Part shown: positions 36,420 through 48,933 of the stretch, one piece after another
Numbering within the stretch: position 1 is the stretch's first letter
Layout: each line of letters opens with the position of its first letter
Assembly (NCBI GenBank): GCA_033064195.1
Contig: JARBJD010000254.1
Span: 46,660-110,659, forward strand
DNA length: 64,000 nucleotides
DNA from: Blattamonas nauphoetae
Taxonomy: Eukaryota > Preaxostyla > Oxymonadida
Direction of reading: 5' to 3'
Notes under the pieces: model-generated
Told to the model about the DNA's origin: nothing
The model's database searches: none
The model's input: only the letters and a program-made list of their open reading frames with translations
Translations under genes and position numbers: made by a program

Positions 36420-37312
36420 TCACATCGCCAACATTTGAACACAAAAAGAAAAAGTGAATGGTTTAGAGATTGTGGAGTTTAAAAGTGTGAGATGACGAAG
36501 GTTAGGAGGAAGACATTGTCGGAGACGCCGCCAGTACGCCTCGATGTGATTTGTCGTAAATCCTTCTTTGTTCACCCATTCGTTTCGTTTGTGAATCACC
36601 ACTTGGTGATTGAAGCCGAGCGATTCGATGCCGTGAGAGCCAGCCCATCCATCTGTCACAACTGTTGATCCCGGGGCGACATGTTTCTGGAGAATGGCGC
36701 GCAATGTTTGAGCATCCCTGTTTGCCACGCGTTCGAGAAACATTTGACGAACACCACTTGAATCAGCCTGGAAATATCCACCAACAATCCATTCTTTTTG
36801 TCTCGTGGCCCCTCGGTTTCCTTTTGATCGACAGAAACAAGCTTCATCAACTTCAACTGTGATATCTTTTCCACCGATAAGTCGATCCGGGAGGAGTCCG
36901 AGATTCTGAGCGAACTGAAGTGCTTTGTCGTGTGTGTTCGTTCGATTTTCTATTTCAGCTTCCGATAAACTTCCATTTTTTTGTGAATTATCTCGCGAAT
37001 TTGGCGGTGCCTGGGTTGGAACGGAGAGATTGGGTTCTGAAGAGATGAGAGAAAAAGAAGAAGATTACCAGGAGATAAGCGTTGGCAATCGTCATCATCG
37101 CCATAAGCCTGTGAAACCTCGCTATCCAGCGATTGACTGTATTTCTGCTGGCTTCCTTCACCTCCATCCCGTAAAATGTCGTCGTTTTGATCCACGTCAC
37201 AATCTTCCGAAGGCGGCTTGTTTTTTGATAATTGATTTGAAATACTGAGGGCAAGAGAGCGAAAACCGATAAAACAGCAAACCTTTCTTTGATTTTCTTC
37301 AGCAAATCCATG
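36420..37312 (-). pseudogene. Merlin / ISXO2-like DDE transposase
   Basis: The minus-strand frame 36420 to about 37040 carries the ISXO2 (IS1595/IS1016, Merlin) catalytic pattern: ITVEVDEACFCRSKGNRGA with the first Asp, WIVGGYFQADS, STVVTDGWAGSHG with the second Asp, and GFTTNHIEAYWRRLRQCLP with the Asn-His-Ile-Glu signature. An upstream piece (about 37060-37312) has a helix-turn-helix-like SRNTVNRWIARF. A pyrimidine-rich GTAATC...TTCAG stretch lies between them and looks like a 33-nt intron, but the reading phase does not quite match, so this copy may be broken there. Merlin elements move by cut-and-paste. Terminal repeats were not established with confidence. Confidence 0.75.
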
Positions 37313-37689
37313 TTTCAGAACTCAACCCATGGAAGAAATATGTTGCTCAAATCCTTTCTGAAAACGACTGCTCGAGCAGTACCAGTCACATTTCGTGAAT
37401 CAACACACCGATCCCACCAAATGAACATTGTAATATCACTCGTATGCAATTCCAGTATATTTTTCTGAATCATCAGCGAACTTGTCAGCAAAAGTACCCC
37501 CAAACCGCACATTCACGTTCGCAACATTTTGATTTTCAAATCTTATGACCTTTCAAGTGCTGCGACGATATAAAGTCGTAAAATGAACCGGCAAAAAAGA
37601 AAAAAAAACAAGTCTCAAATTGACCATCATTTCTTCGATTCTTCAGAAGTCTACCACCAGCTCTTCTAAACTCGGTGCACAAGCTATTT

Positions 37690-39060
37690 TTCGAAACCAC
37701 CAGCTATCCAAAACTCATGCCGGAGGAATATCGTGCTATGACGAATCCAGTCGAAAAGACAGCACATTTACACCTCAATACCGGCGCCATGAAGAAGGAC
37801 TGCGCCCAAATCTGTGAAGCCTCATTCGACGTTGTAAAAAGAGCTGTCAAAGCAATGGGGAAGGGAACAAAAAAGTTCGATTGCATCTTTAATCCAACCT
37901 GTATGTTTTCAATTTTTCACTATTTTGCTCATAGGCACGCAAGATACAATCCTCTTACGTAAAAGACGAGGTCAAGTCACCTACGCTGAACAGATCGAAC
38001 ATCCGATCCTTCATCAAACGCACAGATTCTCTCTCAGCCTCGCCAGTAACAATAATGGAACCAGAAAGAATTAATGCTTTGTCTGTTTGAAATATTTGTG
38101 CATGGTTTAATCTTTTTGATACAACTACGAAACAATTCAAAATCAAAACCCGCAACATTTTCAACATGGACGAGTCCTCTCTCAGAATTGACAATCACTC
38201 ATTCGCTTTCAGCGTTCACGACTCATCTCATCCTCCACCTGTGATAAACAAAGCGAAACGAGTCAAAACCGCGAGCAAACTGATTTCTGTGTGTGCTGAT
38301 GGATCGATCCTCAAGTCCCATATCTTGTGGCCGAAGAAGATACCAGCGACAGAATTCCGTTGAATCGAAACCCACAACATGCAAGTGCATTACACTGAAA
38401 GTGGATGGATGACGTCCGATCTTTTCGTTGAGATATTGAAAAAAAACGATCTTCCCAGAGATTGTTGCAAGAAGAGAGAAAAACCCGCCGAATGCGAAAT
38501 CACTCGTTCTGTTCGACGGGCATCAGTCGAGAAATGACGTTAGACTTCACAAACTTGCAGATTCATTCAATATTGTGCTTCTCAGACTCACCCCACACAC
38601 AACATAACATCTCCAACTTTGCGACAGATTCGTTTTTTTTACAATTTCAAACGCACACTCAACGACTCATTCATCTCTGAGTCTCACGCTACTTCATCTG
38701 AATGTCGAAAAGCCATGAAGCCGACACTCGTCTCCGCCGTTCACAGTGCTTCCAACCCTGAATCTATTCTATCGTCTTACCGAGGGACATGACTCCTGCC
38801 ATTCGATCCCAATGTCGTGGTACGACAATTCCACAAAAAGTATTTGCCGAAAGAAGCTCCAATTCCTGTTTATTCAGAGGCGATGAAGGACTCTCAAATC
38901 ATGTCAGCTGTCTCACACTATGGAACCGTTCTCAATACGGTTCCTCAAAATCCTTCCTCATCATCTGATCAACATGTCCCTGTCCCAAAAACGATAAAAA
39001 GAACTCATTCGACACGAAATGAATCTCGACACATTAACCTTTTCTTTTCTGAGATTGATT
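37690..39060 (+). pseudogene. pogo/Tigger-like DDE transposase relic
   Basis: Three disjoint frames on the plus strand match DDE_1-type transposases. 38166-38363 has MDESSLRI (first Asp) and the strand block ISVCADGSILKSHILWPKK. A separate frame at about 38500-38600 has LFDGHQSRNDVRLHKLADSF and LRLTPHTTHNIS (second Asp, PHTTH block). 37675-37962 may hold the N-terminal helix-turn-helix region (CEASFDVVKRAVKAMGKG). Frame changes separate these blocks, so the gene is dead. No terminal repeats were found. Confidence 0.65.
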
Positions 39061-39064
39061 GAGA

Positions 39065-40087
39065 AAAAAGAAGAACATAAGATTTTCCTTGATATACAAA
39101 TACAAGGTTGATAGAGAAAAAAGTAGATGCAAGTTGGGGAAGAAAGAGAAAAAAGAAGATGCAAGGTGTCGGGCAGGAAAGCAATTGAAGTGACTAAAGA
39201 GTTGCCAAGTCATCGATTGTCAAGTCTACCTGCGCTGGTGGTTTTCTGAGGACTGCTTCAATACCGATCCAGTCATGGTCATGGATGAGTTCACTCCGTT
39301 TATCATTCATGATGGGTTGTCTCAACTCCCGGAGAAACTTAGGTCATCCAAAGTTGAATTAATCAGAAATCTGAGCTGTAAAAGGGTGAAGGTATCAGTC
39401 CGGAAATAGATCGGGTCAACTTTGGACTGTTATGCATATAAGACGCGACTGAGCAGGAACCGAAGGTACTGACTTAGATGAGGGAAGCCGTGATATCGAT
39501 GTTTGACTCCGAGAGCGTGAAACAAGGCTCGTTGCACTTGTGCACGATTCAAACCTCGGTACGGTTTCGCATCAACCCCAATGAGACAGTAAATTTTGGT
39601 GAGATACTACAAAAATGATTGAAAAAGAGGGTTAGAATCAAACCGAGTCAGTGTGTTAATAGTGAAAACTTTCATTTTCACGATCGATCCCATTTTCATC
39701 TCCAAACGCGGGGACGGGTTATAGCCGCGTGTGAGATAGGGCGCTGAACGAAACCCAACCGACATTCATCGACTTCGAGAAATTGTTCAGGAGGAGTGGA
39801 ATTCGTTCACTCCGGCATACACAGATATTCTCATTTCTTCAATTCAATACAGATTTCAGGAAGTTGGTTTGGCGAAGAGATCTGTGGTGTCCGTATACTT
39901 TTCTCCCATTTTTTGTAAAATGTCCGTATCGATTCATTGGTATTTTGAGGTTTTCTCGGGATTATGTGGGAGAATAAGTCACAAATTTAAAGTTTTTCTT
40001 AGTTTGACCCAAGTTGATTTTTCCAGAAAAAGGCCGGATTGGTGACATGGGACTAAATGGTGACGCAACTATGTTCATTTATGGAAA
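39065..40087. other. No gene recognised
   Basis: Spacer between the pogo relic and the tyrosine recombinase. It may include non-coding parts of either element. No repeats were found. Confidence 0.4.
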
Positions 40088-41219
40088 GTGTCATTTTTTT
40101 ATCGAATATTGACGTATAAGCCCGCAAAACATTGCTTCATCGATAGAGTATCAAACACTTCACAGAAAGCCCATGAAGCTTCCTTGTCCCTGTTCGCTCT
40201 GTGCTGTGGTGCCCGAGCCAGCACTTGCGCCGAGGTCTGTCTTTCCGACATCACACGAGTTGTCTGCCTGAAAGACACGGAGGACTTGCTTGTGACAGTG
40301 AAACTGAGGAAGATGAAGGCTTGCAGATCCAGGAACATGGTGGTGACTCTGGAGGGATCTCCATTTGAAAAGACTGATGTTAACGTCGTTTACTGGCTGG
40401 AGCGGCACTTGAACAACTTGTTCGGGATCAGCCTTGTGCATTTTGACTCCTGGAAGATGGCTGAAAACTTGCAGCAAAATCTTTGGGCTGGAGGGACAGA
40501 TTCAATGACACTCGCATTCCAGAAGCGAGCTTTCCAAGCTGGGTTCCCGCTTAAACACTTTGGGTTCCACAGCTTGAGGTCGGGCTTCATCTCTTCCGCT
40601 CTCATCAATGCCGGGGATGATGATCAGGCTCGCGCACGCGTTCTGGAGCAATGCGCCATCATCGCAAAGTGGGTCCCGTTTTCTGCAACCGAGATGGGCA
40701 ACGTGAAGTCCAGTCCTGTTGGAGTTCACGTCTCGACTCGCCTTGTCCTCCACTGAGATCTTCCACCAAATCAAACTCACGCTCATCGCCTGGACAGGAA
40801 GGGACCTTAACAACTCCTTCATCGACTTCTCCGTCCGAGTGCTTTGTATGTCTTGTATTGCCAAAGGTGAACACGTCGGGACGGAACACAATCTGTTCAA
40901 CAAGGTTCTGTACCGGTTTGGGAGGTCGCACAATCCGAATGGGACTCGAAATCAGCTCATGTCGACAGGCAGAGATGTCATTGTTTCTCAATTGTGCGGA
41001 GGGACGTATGAACAGGAACTCGCCAGAACCTTTCTGGTTCACGTCAAACACAGTCTTGTGTGTCCGACGGAACTGGCCACCTCGAACGAGGAACTCCCCA
41101 GTCTTCTCCCAAAGCCAACCCGCGGTAGAAGAATGTGGCAAGATTGGGAGAAGAAGATTATCGCTGAGTGCATGTCCCAAGAGATGAGAAAGATTCAAAT
41201 CTCTGCAGTCTTGAAATAG
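40088..41219 (+). pseudogene. Tyrosine recombinase (Crypton- or DIRS-type), frameshifted
   Basis: The frame 40088-40756 holds tyrosine-recombinase box A, GARASTCAEVCLSDI, with the first catalytic Arg. Box B follows as GFHSLRSGFISSALI, with the His-x-x-Arg pair. Around 40719-40756 the coding sequence shifts frame and continues to 41219 (TFLVHVKHSLVCPTELATSN...). The nucleophilic Tyr could not be placed with confidence. Eukaryotic sources of such enzymes are Cryptons and DIRS-like retroelements. No RT is adjacent here, and the strand is opposite to the retroelement at 1-2.3 kb, so a Crypton is slightly favoured. Not intact. Confidence 0.65.
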
Positions 41220-42445
41220 AAAGGCAGCATCCGGACCAATGTTCAAATCAAAGACTTGTATCGGAACGAGGTCAACCGGAAGAAACGACTCGCTTCCAAT
41301 GCTGATGGGGAGCTTCGGGAAACAACCGCATGCGGCCCAGGCCGCGCGAGGTGGCTTTGGTCGAGGACGACGATGCAGGGGGTCTCGGTTCAGTGTTGTC
41401 ATGGAAGCGGCCCAGGAACAACTAGCACGCGGGAATGCTGATCAATAAAATCTTTCTTTTTCTTCACTACACCAGATACACCACAGTCAATTGTTTTCGA
41501 AACGGTTCAATCGAGTTAACAAGACGGGCTACTATCACTTCCTGTGGTCATCTTTCCGAAGCTATTTTCCATTGTGTTCATCTTTCTCATGCTATCCCCT
41601 CTACTTCCATCTTTCAGAAACTGTTTCTTCTCTATCCTTTCCTTTTTTGAAACACCTTGTTCGAGCTTTCTTGAACTCTTTCACAGGCTTTCTTGAGCCC
41701 CTTGTCTGGCTTTCTTGAGCCAGCTGTATTGAAGCACTGGTCCAACGAACCAGGATTGAAGGACGAAGCATCAAAGCGATGCAATCATCGAGTTGGACAA
41801 AGCTGGAATGAAGGCTTCAGGGCCCAATAATGGGTTTTTGGCTCCAAATTTTTTACAGGCGTATTACTTCGCCAAAACAACATTTGTATGGAAAAAACCT
41901 CACTTTATGGCGGGTTTATGAATTTCAGCGCCTTTCTGATAGCACGATTAGAAATTGAGGGAATCCATTTCTGTTGAAATACCCTCGACATGATCAACAT
42001 CCTCGCCTCATCGAAACCATTCAGGTTTCAAGCAACTCAAAGAAACCCCACAACCAACCGTCCGGTTTCTTCCTAATCAATTGAATTTTAGTCATGAAGA
42101 TCTCGTAAGTCGATTTTTCTGAAAAGGGAAGATCAAATGTGACTCTGAGAGTATTTTCGAGAAAAAACAGGTTTTTCGGCTTTTTTTTCAAGATACCCAT
42201 CTTTTTTTTCCCATTTTCTCGACAATATTTGGATCATCCAAAAAAGATTTCTGGGCCATATTTTTTGACAATTGATTCACTGGTTGTTGAGAAATTGCCA
42301 AAATGAATTGTGAAAAGTGGGGCTTTTCAAGTTTAATGCGGTTTTCTCAATGAAGAGAAGGAGCTTTTTTCTCCATTGAATTGTTTTTTTCTAAGTTTGA
42401 CCATCCTCATCAGATTCTGGGACAATTTCGCTTTATGACGGTTTA
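41220..42445. other. No gene recognised
   Basis: AT-rich spacer with T/C-rich low-complexity stretches (41.45-41.72 kb and 42.1-42.4 kb). No supported feature. Confidence 0.4.
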
Positions 42446-44038
42446 ATGATTTTCTCCGGTTTTATGACGCCACTATTACAAGGCGTTAGAGAGCTGAGAA
42501 CAATCCTGCAGGAGGCGATCCCAATTGTGCTCAGTTCTTCGTTTTGGGGCTACTCACCGTCGCCTATTCTGGAGGTCCGAGAACTCCCTCAAAGTTTTAT
42601 TCCTCCCCTCCCTCGGAAACGAGTACTCGTTCTGATGTCCCGACAGTTGTTCCAGTCGACTCTCCTCACGTTTCGAAACTCCGTGGACATCAAAAAGCAA
42701 ACACAGTCGTCACAAGAAGGGCAACTCAATACAGAGAATCATTCTCCTGATATTGATCAAAATCAACATGTGATGAATTCAGATATCGAATCAACATCAA
42801 TTGAGGCCACACCACAGTTCACGACTGGTCATGACGAGAAGAAGGATGAACCTTTTGCTCACCTGTTTCCGAAATGGATTTACGAACTGACTACCACCAG
42901 AGATGAATTTGTCTCCATTCCAGCTGTCCCACCACGCGTCAAGACACTCAGAAAAACATCTCTTAACACGAGTTCATCAGCAAGCTGTGTCACTGGAAAA
43001 AGAAGACAATACGCCAAAGATCTCACCCTTCCCACCTGTCGACACAAAACTGATCACACGAAATCGCTCCAACGAAATTCGGGCAGTAAACTTTATTGCG
43101 CGCCCCATTATTTACCTTGTTCACAGTTCAAGGCATTCACAAACCAGCGTCATCTCGTATCAAATCCGCATTTCGTTTCCACCTCACCGACTTCAGACAA
43201 TCGGACAATCCCATCAAACAATCCTTCTTTTCATACTCCCGTTTCCCTCATAATTGACACTTCGACTGATTACACTTCGACCACCGTTTTGTGTGTGAGT
43301 ATTCGTTTTTTGTCAATGGGTGGAAATGTGGAAACGAAATTGGTCGGACTGGGGGAAATGAAGGTTGGATGCGCCGCAAACATCTCTTTGGGACAGATCG
43401 TCTCCGTTACAACAGGCGGAGATGCTGCTATGCTGGGAGTCAGACAAGGATTTGAATCGAACGGCCATCCTTTCGTGAAACTGACCATTCACAACGCAAT
43501 CCTTTTTGTGCACGCTATTATAACATCACATTGAAAAACCCAAATATTTCACTTGGAAATGGAAAAAAAGCACCTATCAAAAAAAACATTGTTAAAACCA
43601 GTGAATAGTTGCTGGATCACAAATCATCGTTCAATTTTGGAGACTCTCACACATTTGGAAGTTCTAATCAAGATCAATTCAGCAGAGAGAGATCATGATA
43701 TGGTCTCACATGTTTCCTTTTTCAGCCACACTGAAAACATCATTCGTCTCGTAATCCTTGATCTTCTCCTGACTATGGCCAACCAAATTTCTGATCAGCT
43801 TCAAAGAGAAGACGTTTCAGTTTTTTACTCTCAGTTCCTCGTGTGTCAGTTTCGATCTCTAGAATCAGCGCTTGCACTTCGATTTCTCATCCCAGATCAA
43901 ATAAGAGATCTTGATCTAATCTCTCACTCCACCCTTCTTGTACCTGACTCAGAAATATCCGATTCAATGATCATGTCTCTCGCCCTCAAATTCCAGGGAG
44001 TGATCCCACCCCTCCACCGAAAAAATAGTCTAAAATAA
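42446..44038 (+). pseudogene. hAT-type transposase, N-terminal and central part, broken
   Basis: The frame 42446-43534 (362 aa) begins with variable Ser/Thr-rich sequence. It then shows the hAT/DUF4371-like core VSLIIDTSTDYTSTTVLCVS followed by IRFLSMGGNVETKLVGLGEM, matching the D-x-x-T-D...R-Y/F...L-G-L pattern around the first catalytic Asp. A second frame, 43553-44038, has CWITNHRSILETL, like the hAT T/C-R-W block, and helical sequence. The C-terminal dimerisation domain is not found here. Frame breaks make this a relic. hAT elements make 8-bp target duplications; none was identified. Confidence 0.5.
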
Positions 44039-44541
44039 CAAGAACAAGGTCAGATCTGGGCGATGAAAAGGACATCAACCATGAAGAAAGCAGATCCAAA
44101 AGTGTGGATATCAATGATTTTGAGATCGTTGCATCCTGGGTTGGTGGAAATGATTGAAAGGGTGAATCTGTGGATTTGTTGGTGTTGGGAACAGAGTTGA
44201 TGTGATGCTTAATTTCCTCATGAAGATGAGATAACGAGTGTTGGAAAGCGTCCAGCAGACTGACTGAGTTGTGGTCGTTCCAGACAAAAATTGAGATAGA
44301 AAGAAGAAACAAGAATATTATTGGAGGGTTTTTATCCATCATCCTGCTGGGAGACTGATTCTGAGTCCAAGCCCTTCAAGGGTGACGCAAATGGTCACAC
44401 AGGACGGAATCAAGCTAGTCTTCTTCGATCAAAGATCTGGGAAGCTAAGTCAGATGATGGATCTAACCCATAAAATGTTTAGTTGGAGAGTTGTGAGGTG
44501 GAATCAGATGAAGAATTGAAAGGATCATTTCGCAAATCAGT

Positions 44542-45600
44542 TCAAGAAATTAAAGGGTGAGAGAAAACAAGATCTTCAACCCTCTCCACCCTTTCCTTCT
44601 CGAACAACTTCCTCACCTTGTCATCCTTCGCCATCTTCTCATGATAGTCGAGAACAACGTTGAACCTCTCCTCCTTCACACAGACATGCGCCCCTAGCAG
44701 CGACGTTCGTTTCGTTCTGAAGCTCAGTAACTGCTTTGCCCTTGAATAGTGAGAAGAAACTAAACGAGTACAAAGACCGAACTCGGTATTATAATTTTTC
44801 TTTCCGTGGTGTTCCGCAAAGAAAGAATAGGTGATATCCTTCCCTCGAAGGAGGGGGTTCGTGCAAGACAACAGAAAACCAAGAAAGAACTGGTTCCTGA
44901 AGTGGGGACCAGTGTCGGTGAAAATCAACAACCCGATGATCAGGATCGATCTCATCTTTTCAAGTGATACAGAAGGCTTCGCAAGGATTTAATCGATCGG
45001 AAACGATAGGGGAGAGTGAGTTCGATGCGCCAACGTTAAGTGAGTGTGAAGTTGTGGGCCTGACCCAGAGATTGAACCGAACGAAACTGCCCCAAACAGA
45101 TTGAGTCTCCTTTTTGGTCGATTTCCGTTCTTCACTTCTTTTAATTCTCTTTGTTCTCTTCTCTTCGTCTTTCAACAGCTCGTCCTGAGACAGAATCCAA
45201 TCAAAAACAAGAAATTGTAAGATGTGAATAACAAAAGGTAAAAATGGAGATGTAATCGGCTGAGAAGTGTAAAATCCATTAGATTGGAGGCGTTGAGGCC
45301 ACAATCATCTCTCTAGAAATCTGCTTTGGCCGGAGCCTTCTTCTCGATTTGGTGTAGTGTTGAGCTATTGCCGAAAAAAAAGCTCGCACTCAACTTCTGA
45401 GACGGCAATCGTCTCAAGAGCGATGGCCAGTTTTGATATGTGACCACCATCATCCCTTCTGCCATACTCAATCCACCAGTCGTAGTACGTGAGTCCGAAA
45501 TGACTGGGAGGTGTCGGTCCTCTGGTTCCCAGATAATTGTTGAACTGAGATTTTGTTGAATCATAGCCAGATGAGACGAGGGATAGTGCAAATTTGTCAA
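44542..45600 (-). pseudogene. Possible DDE transposase relic
   Basis: Minus-strand frames 45313-45600, 44960-45304 and 44542-44955 lie in tandem. The last contains IFTDTGPHFRNQFFLGFL and SFFAEHHGKKNYNTEFG. These resemble the D-x-G-x-H-F and F-F-x-E-x-H-G-K blocks of a DDE-type transposase family seen in protists and fungi. The first contains TTGGLSMAEGMMVVTYQNW, without a clear match. Frame changes and stops separate the pieces. The assignment rests on remembered motif patterns. Confidence 0.4.
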
Positions 45601-47657
45601 ACGCTGAACGGATCGATTCTTCGTCGTTCTTGAAATAATTAAGAATGTTGTGAGGAGGTGTGTGAGGCAGCGAGGAGACGTCAGACTCTGGGATAACGAG
45701 CGGTATTACCGGTTATGTATTTTTTCTTAGAATAATGAGGTGAAGTGATCATCTCGTGGAGGCACTCCTCCACAAAACGATGATCATGCGAAAGCACGAG
45801 AGAAATACAGGTGTGATTTGCGGAATGTTAAACGTAATATTTTGAAGTGATAGCGGACATATCTTATGAAGAGATTGAGTGATAGCGGAAGCTGCCAGTT
45901 TTAATCGAAATCCATGACGATTCCCGCTGAATGTCCGCTACATTCCTGTGCTTTTCTCTGGTTTCTTTTTCTATTGGTTCGTTGAGTGAGAGTTTTTTGT
46001 TTGTTTGTTTCAGAGATTGTTCTTTTCTTTCATGTCTGTTCACCAGTTCATATATGTAGTAAAAATATGTTCTTCTATGTTTGGTTTTTCAAGGAAGGGT
46101 GTTTTCTTGTTGATTTTAACTGTCTGGGTTCTGGTTTAGGTGTTGTAAGAGTTGATGGGAGACAATGGTGAACACGCGCTGTCTCAGGTGTATGGTGTTG
46201 CGGAGTCTGGTTCTGGTGTTCCCGGAAGTCGACATCACTGTCATCAAGATCATCAATGATTGATGGAACGATGGGAATTGAAATGAAAAGGGAGAAAGAA
46301 CATTCCTTGCATCCTTGACTTCTGCGGTTTGAGGTGAGTCTGTTTCTCATTGTATGGAGTTGTCTTGGCCCACTATTGTTGCCATTTACTCCTCATCCAT
46401 TTTAATGTCACTGGTCAGACAAATAAATGTCTGCTTTAGAAAAGAAAAGATACCCTGATTGGCTTTCAGGCCGGACATACGGTGCAGTGCGTGGCTGACA
46501 GATATCGTTGTCGAAAGTTAGGTCAGAAAATTGTATAATCGATCTAGAATTCCTGAAAAATTGAAGAAAGAAGGAAGACACACACGTTTGATACGCTGGA
46601 TGACTTCTTTTTTTCACCCTCAGAAGGTTCTTTGTATGTTCAAGGGCATCTATGAGGGACTCAGCCGGATTGTCCGACCTGGTGGACGCAAGAAGGTTAA
46701 AGATGCGTGTCCCATCGGTGCTACAAACGAATCTGGTGTAGAAAAGTGATTTGAAGTTTTCATTCTTCAATGATTTAAGACAATGGGAAATCTTTCATCT
46801 TTTTAGATGACATTCACCATTCTCCTTTTTTTCGTCTTGTCATCTCTTCATCTCATACGCTTCCAATCGAATGTTGGTGGGTTTAGGGTCGGTAGACGAA
46901 CTTCTCGAATGAATCACGAATTCACAAACAAACCATTGCTGCAGACTCATCAGAATCTCATTTTACATCATCTACGTCAAACTTTGAATTTATTCAAAAA
47001 TGTTCGGATTGTACAATGATTCTACAATTGAATTAGGCAAAAAAACGAACAGACGTGTGTGTTCACTGTGATCGTTGGGATTTCCTCATCAATCGAAAGG
47101 CACAGGTCGAAAGTTAAGGAAAAACATGCCCAACTGAAATCCAATACAGTGTAGAAGCCTTCACATTCCAACAGAATACTCATTTGGGGGTTTTTTTTGA
47201 AGTCCAAAACCGAGGAGCAAGGGGTCGAGACGACTCATAGCAGTACTTTTTTTGCCAATCATAAATCATGACAGACTTTGAGTTTTTGACATTCATCCAC
47301 AGACCAACCAATTGTCAAAACGACTTTGCTAATTTGGCAAAACCAATTTATTGAGACATTCAGTTTGTCTAAGGTGTAGAACAATGTCCACTTTTAGGTC
47401 TGATCGCGACCATTTTTGGTTTTATTCTTCAAAAAGATCCTTTTTTTCTCTGTTTCTTTTGTGTATACTACAGCAGTATTCACAGACCCCTGCTTGCAAG
47501 TAGGGGGACTGGGATGATGACTGGACATTGTGAAAAAGTGACTTGAAAAAATACAAGATGAAGTGTAAATCACCCGTTAAAAGCAACTTTCCGCATCTTT
47601 TCAAACACTCCTTTCAACAAGTGACATATGTGTTGATTTTTCTAGAAAAATGAATTA
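45601..47657. other. No gene supported
   Basis: AT-rich region with short frames on both strands (for example 46408-46770 minus and 46807-47019 plus). None has a family resemblance or intron-exon pattern I trust. Confidence 0.4.
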
Positions 47658-48931
47658 CAGGGTATCCCATAAGTCTTGGCGAATGGTCCAAGCCAACCCA
47701 CGGGACAATATTCCAGTTCAATAAATGAAGATTGATGAGATTGTGCCATATTCCCCTTAAATTAGAAGACAACAGTGTTTTTGTGTTCTGCGAGGTGAGA
47801 GAGAAGCTTCGTAAAAAAATGGCTGAGGATTTCACTAACCATTTTTGGTCGACAGAGGATCGGATCGAAATGGTTCGACTTGTGACGTTGTATCAGCAGC
47901 CAGAAGAAGCAAGAAACCACTGGGCTGGCTCCATCGTTCCAGACGCTCGCACATTTTCAAGAGTGTACAACAAGTTTGCTGAGACGGGAAGCGTTGAAGA
48001 TCGATCCCGAAGCGGACGACCCAGAAGTGCCTGCAATGATGAATCACTGGACAAGATAAGAACGGCAATAGACCTCAGTATCGCAAGGAGTAGCCAAAAT
48101 CGAGGTGTAAAAGAAATGGGATATCAATCATACATCATACAAAAGACCCAGTTTCACAATGACCAAGATTACGCCATAAGAGAAGAATGCTGCAAACATC
48201 TCGTTCATCTGTATTCGCGCAAGCCAACACTTTTGAAACGTATTTGGTTCTCAGACGAAATGACATTCAGGACAGACCGAACTGTGAACCGTCACAATCA
48301 CAGAATGTTGGCCCTAGAAAATCCCCATTTTCATGTTGAAGTCCCGACTGACCGGATCGTCATAAATTGTTGGATAGCGATGTCTTCAACAGGGTACATA
48401 GGACCCTACTTCTTCAATCAACCTGTGACTGGTACGGTGTACGTTGATATGCTGCGGACATTCTTTGTTCCGCATCTGAAAGAAAGAGGAAGATTCGAAT
48501 GGGCATACTTCCAACAAGACGGTGCGCCGCCCCACACAGCTAGCACCACCATCGAATTGTTGAATCGCACTTTTGGTAAAAGATGGATTGGGCTTCGAAG
48601 CACACATCCCTGGCCACAGCGGAGTGGCGATTTGTCCCCCCTTGATTTCTGGCTGTGGAGCTACCTTGAAGAGAGAGTACTACCAAGAGAACCCAAAACA
48701 AAGGCAGACCTGGAACGAAATATCCGCGAAGAGTTGAGCAAAATACCTCCAAGAATGTTTGATGACGCAGTTGTGAGTGTGCTGAAGAGGGCGAACGAAG
48801 TAATTGCGAGATTCGGACAATCTGCTGAGATTTGAGGAAAGCCACCTACATTTCATTTCATGAGCCCGTTTGTTCGATAATCGTCTGTGAAATGAGAGAG
48901 ATGTAAAATCCAAGACTTATGGGATACCCTG
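47658..48931 (+). mobile_element. Complete mariner-family transposon
   Basis: Perfect 22-bp terminal inverted repeats at 47658-47679 and 48910-48931 start CAGGGTATCCCATAAG. They are flanked by TA on both sides (47656-47657 and 48932-48933), the diagnostic mariner target duplication. Length is 1274 bp, the normal size for a full-length mariner, with a single uninterrupted transposase gene. It appears structurally intact and recently inserted. Confidence 0.95.
47819..48835 (+). CDS. mariner transposase
   Basis: This is a 338-aa ORF from MAEDFTNHFW. The frame is open further upstream to an ATG at 47735, but the chosen start gives the usual mariner length and begins at the first helix of the DNA-binding domain. 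The N-terminus has helix-turn-helix patterns (DARTFSRVYNKFAETGSV, then RSRSGRPRSA). The catalytic core has WFSDEMTF (first Asp), YFQQDGAPPHTA (second Asp) and WPQRSGDLSPLDFWLWSYL (third Asp). There are 36 residues between the second and third Asp. The WVPHEL linker typical of many mariners is not obvious; the region has sequence like VKEMGYQSY instead. No stops or frameshifts. The enzyme would bind the 22-bp ends and cut and paste at TA. Confidence 0.93.
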   Translation: MAEDFTNHFWSTEDRIEMVRLVTLYQQPEEARNHWAGSIVPDARTFSRVYNKFAETGSVEDRSRSGRPRSACNDESLDKIRTAIDLSIARSSQNRGVKEMGYQSYIIQKTQFHNDQDYAIREECCKHLVHLYSRKPTLLKRIWFSDEMTFRTDRTVNRHNHRMLALENPHFHVEVPTDRIVINCWIAMSSTGYIGPYFFNQPVTGTVYVDMLRTFFVPHLKERGRFEWAYFQQDGAPPHTASTTIELLNRTFGKRWIGLRSTHPWPQRSGDLSPLDFWLWSYLEERVLPREPKTKADLERNIREELSKIPPRMFDDAVVSVLKRANEVIARFGQSAEI

Positions 48932-48933
48932 TA

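Noticed and set aside
46408..47019. Possible small genes (120 and 70 codons)
   Set aside because: No recognisable domain, no intron pattern and composition like the surrounding AT-rich sequence.
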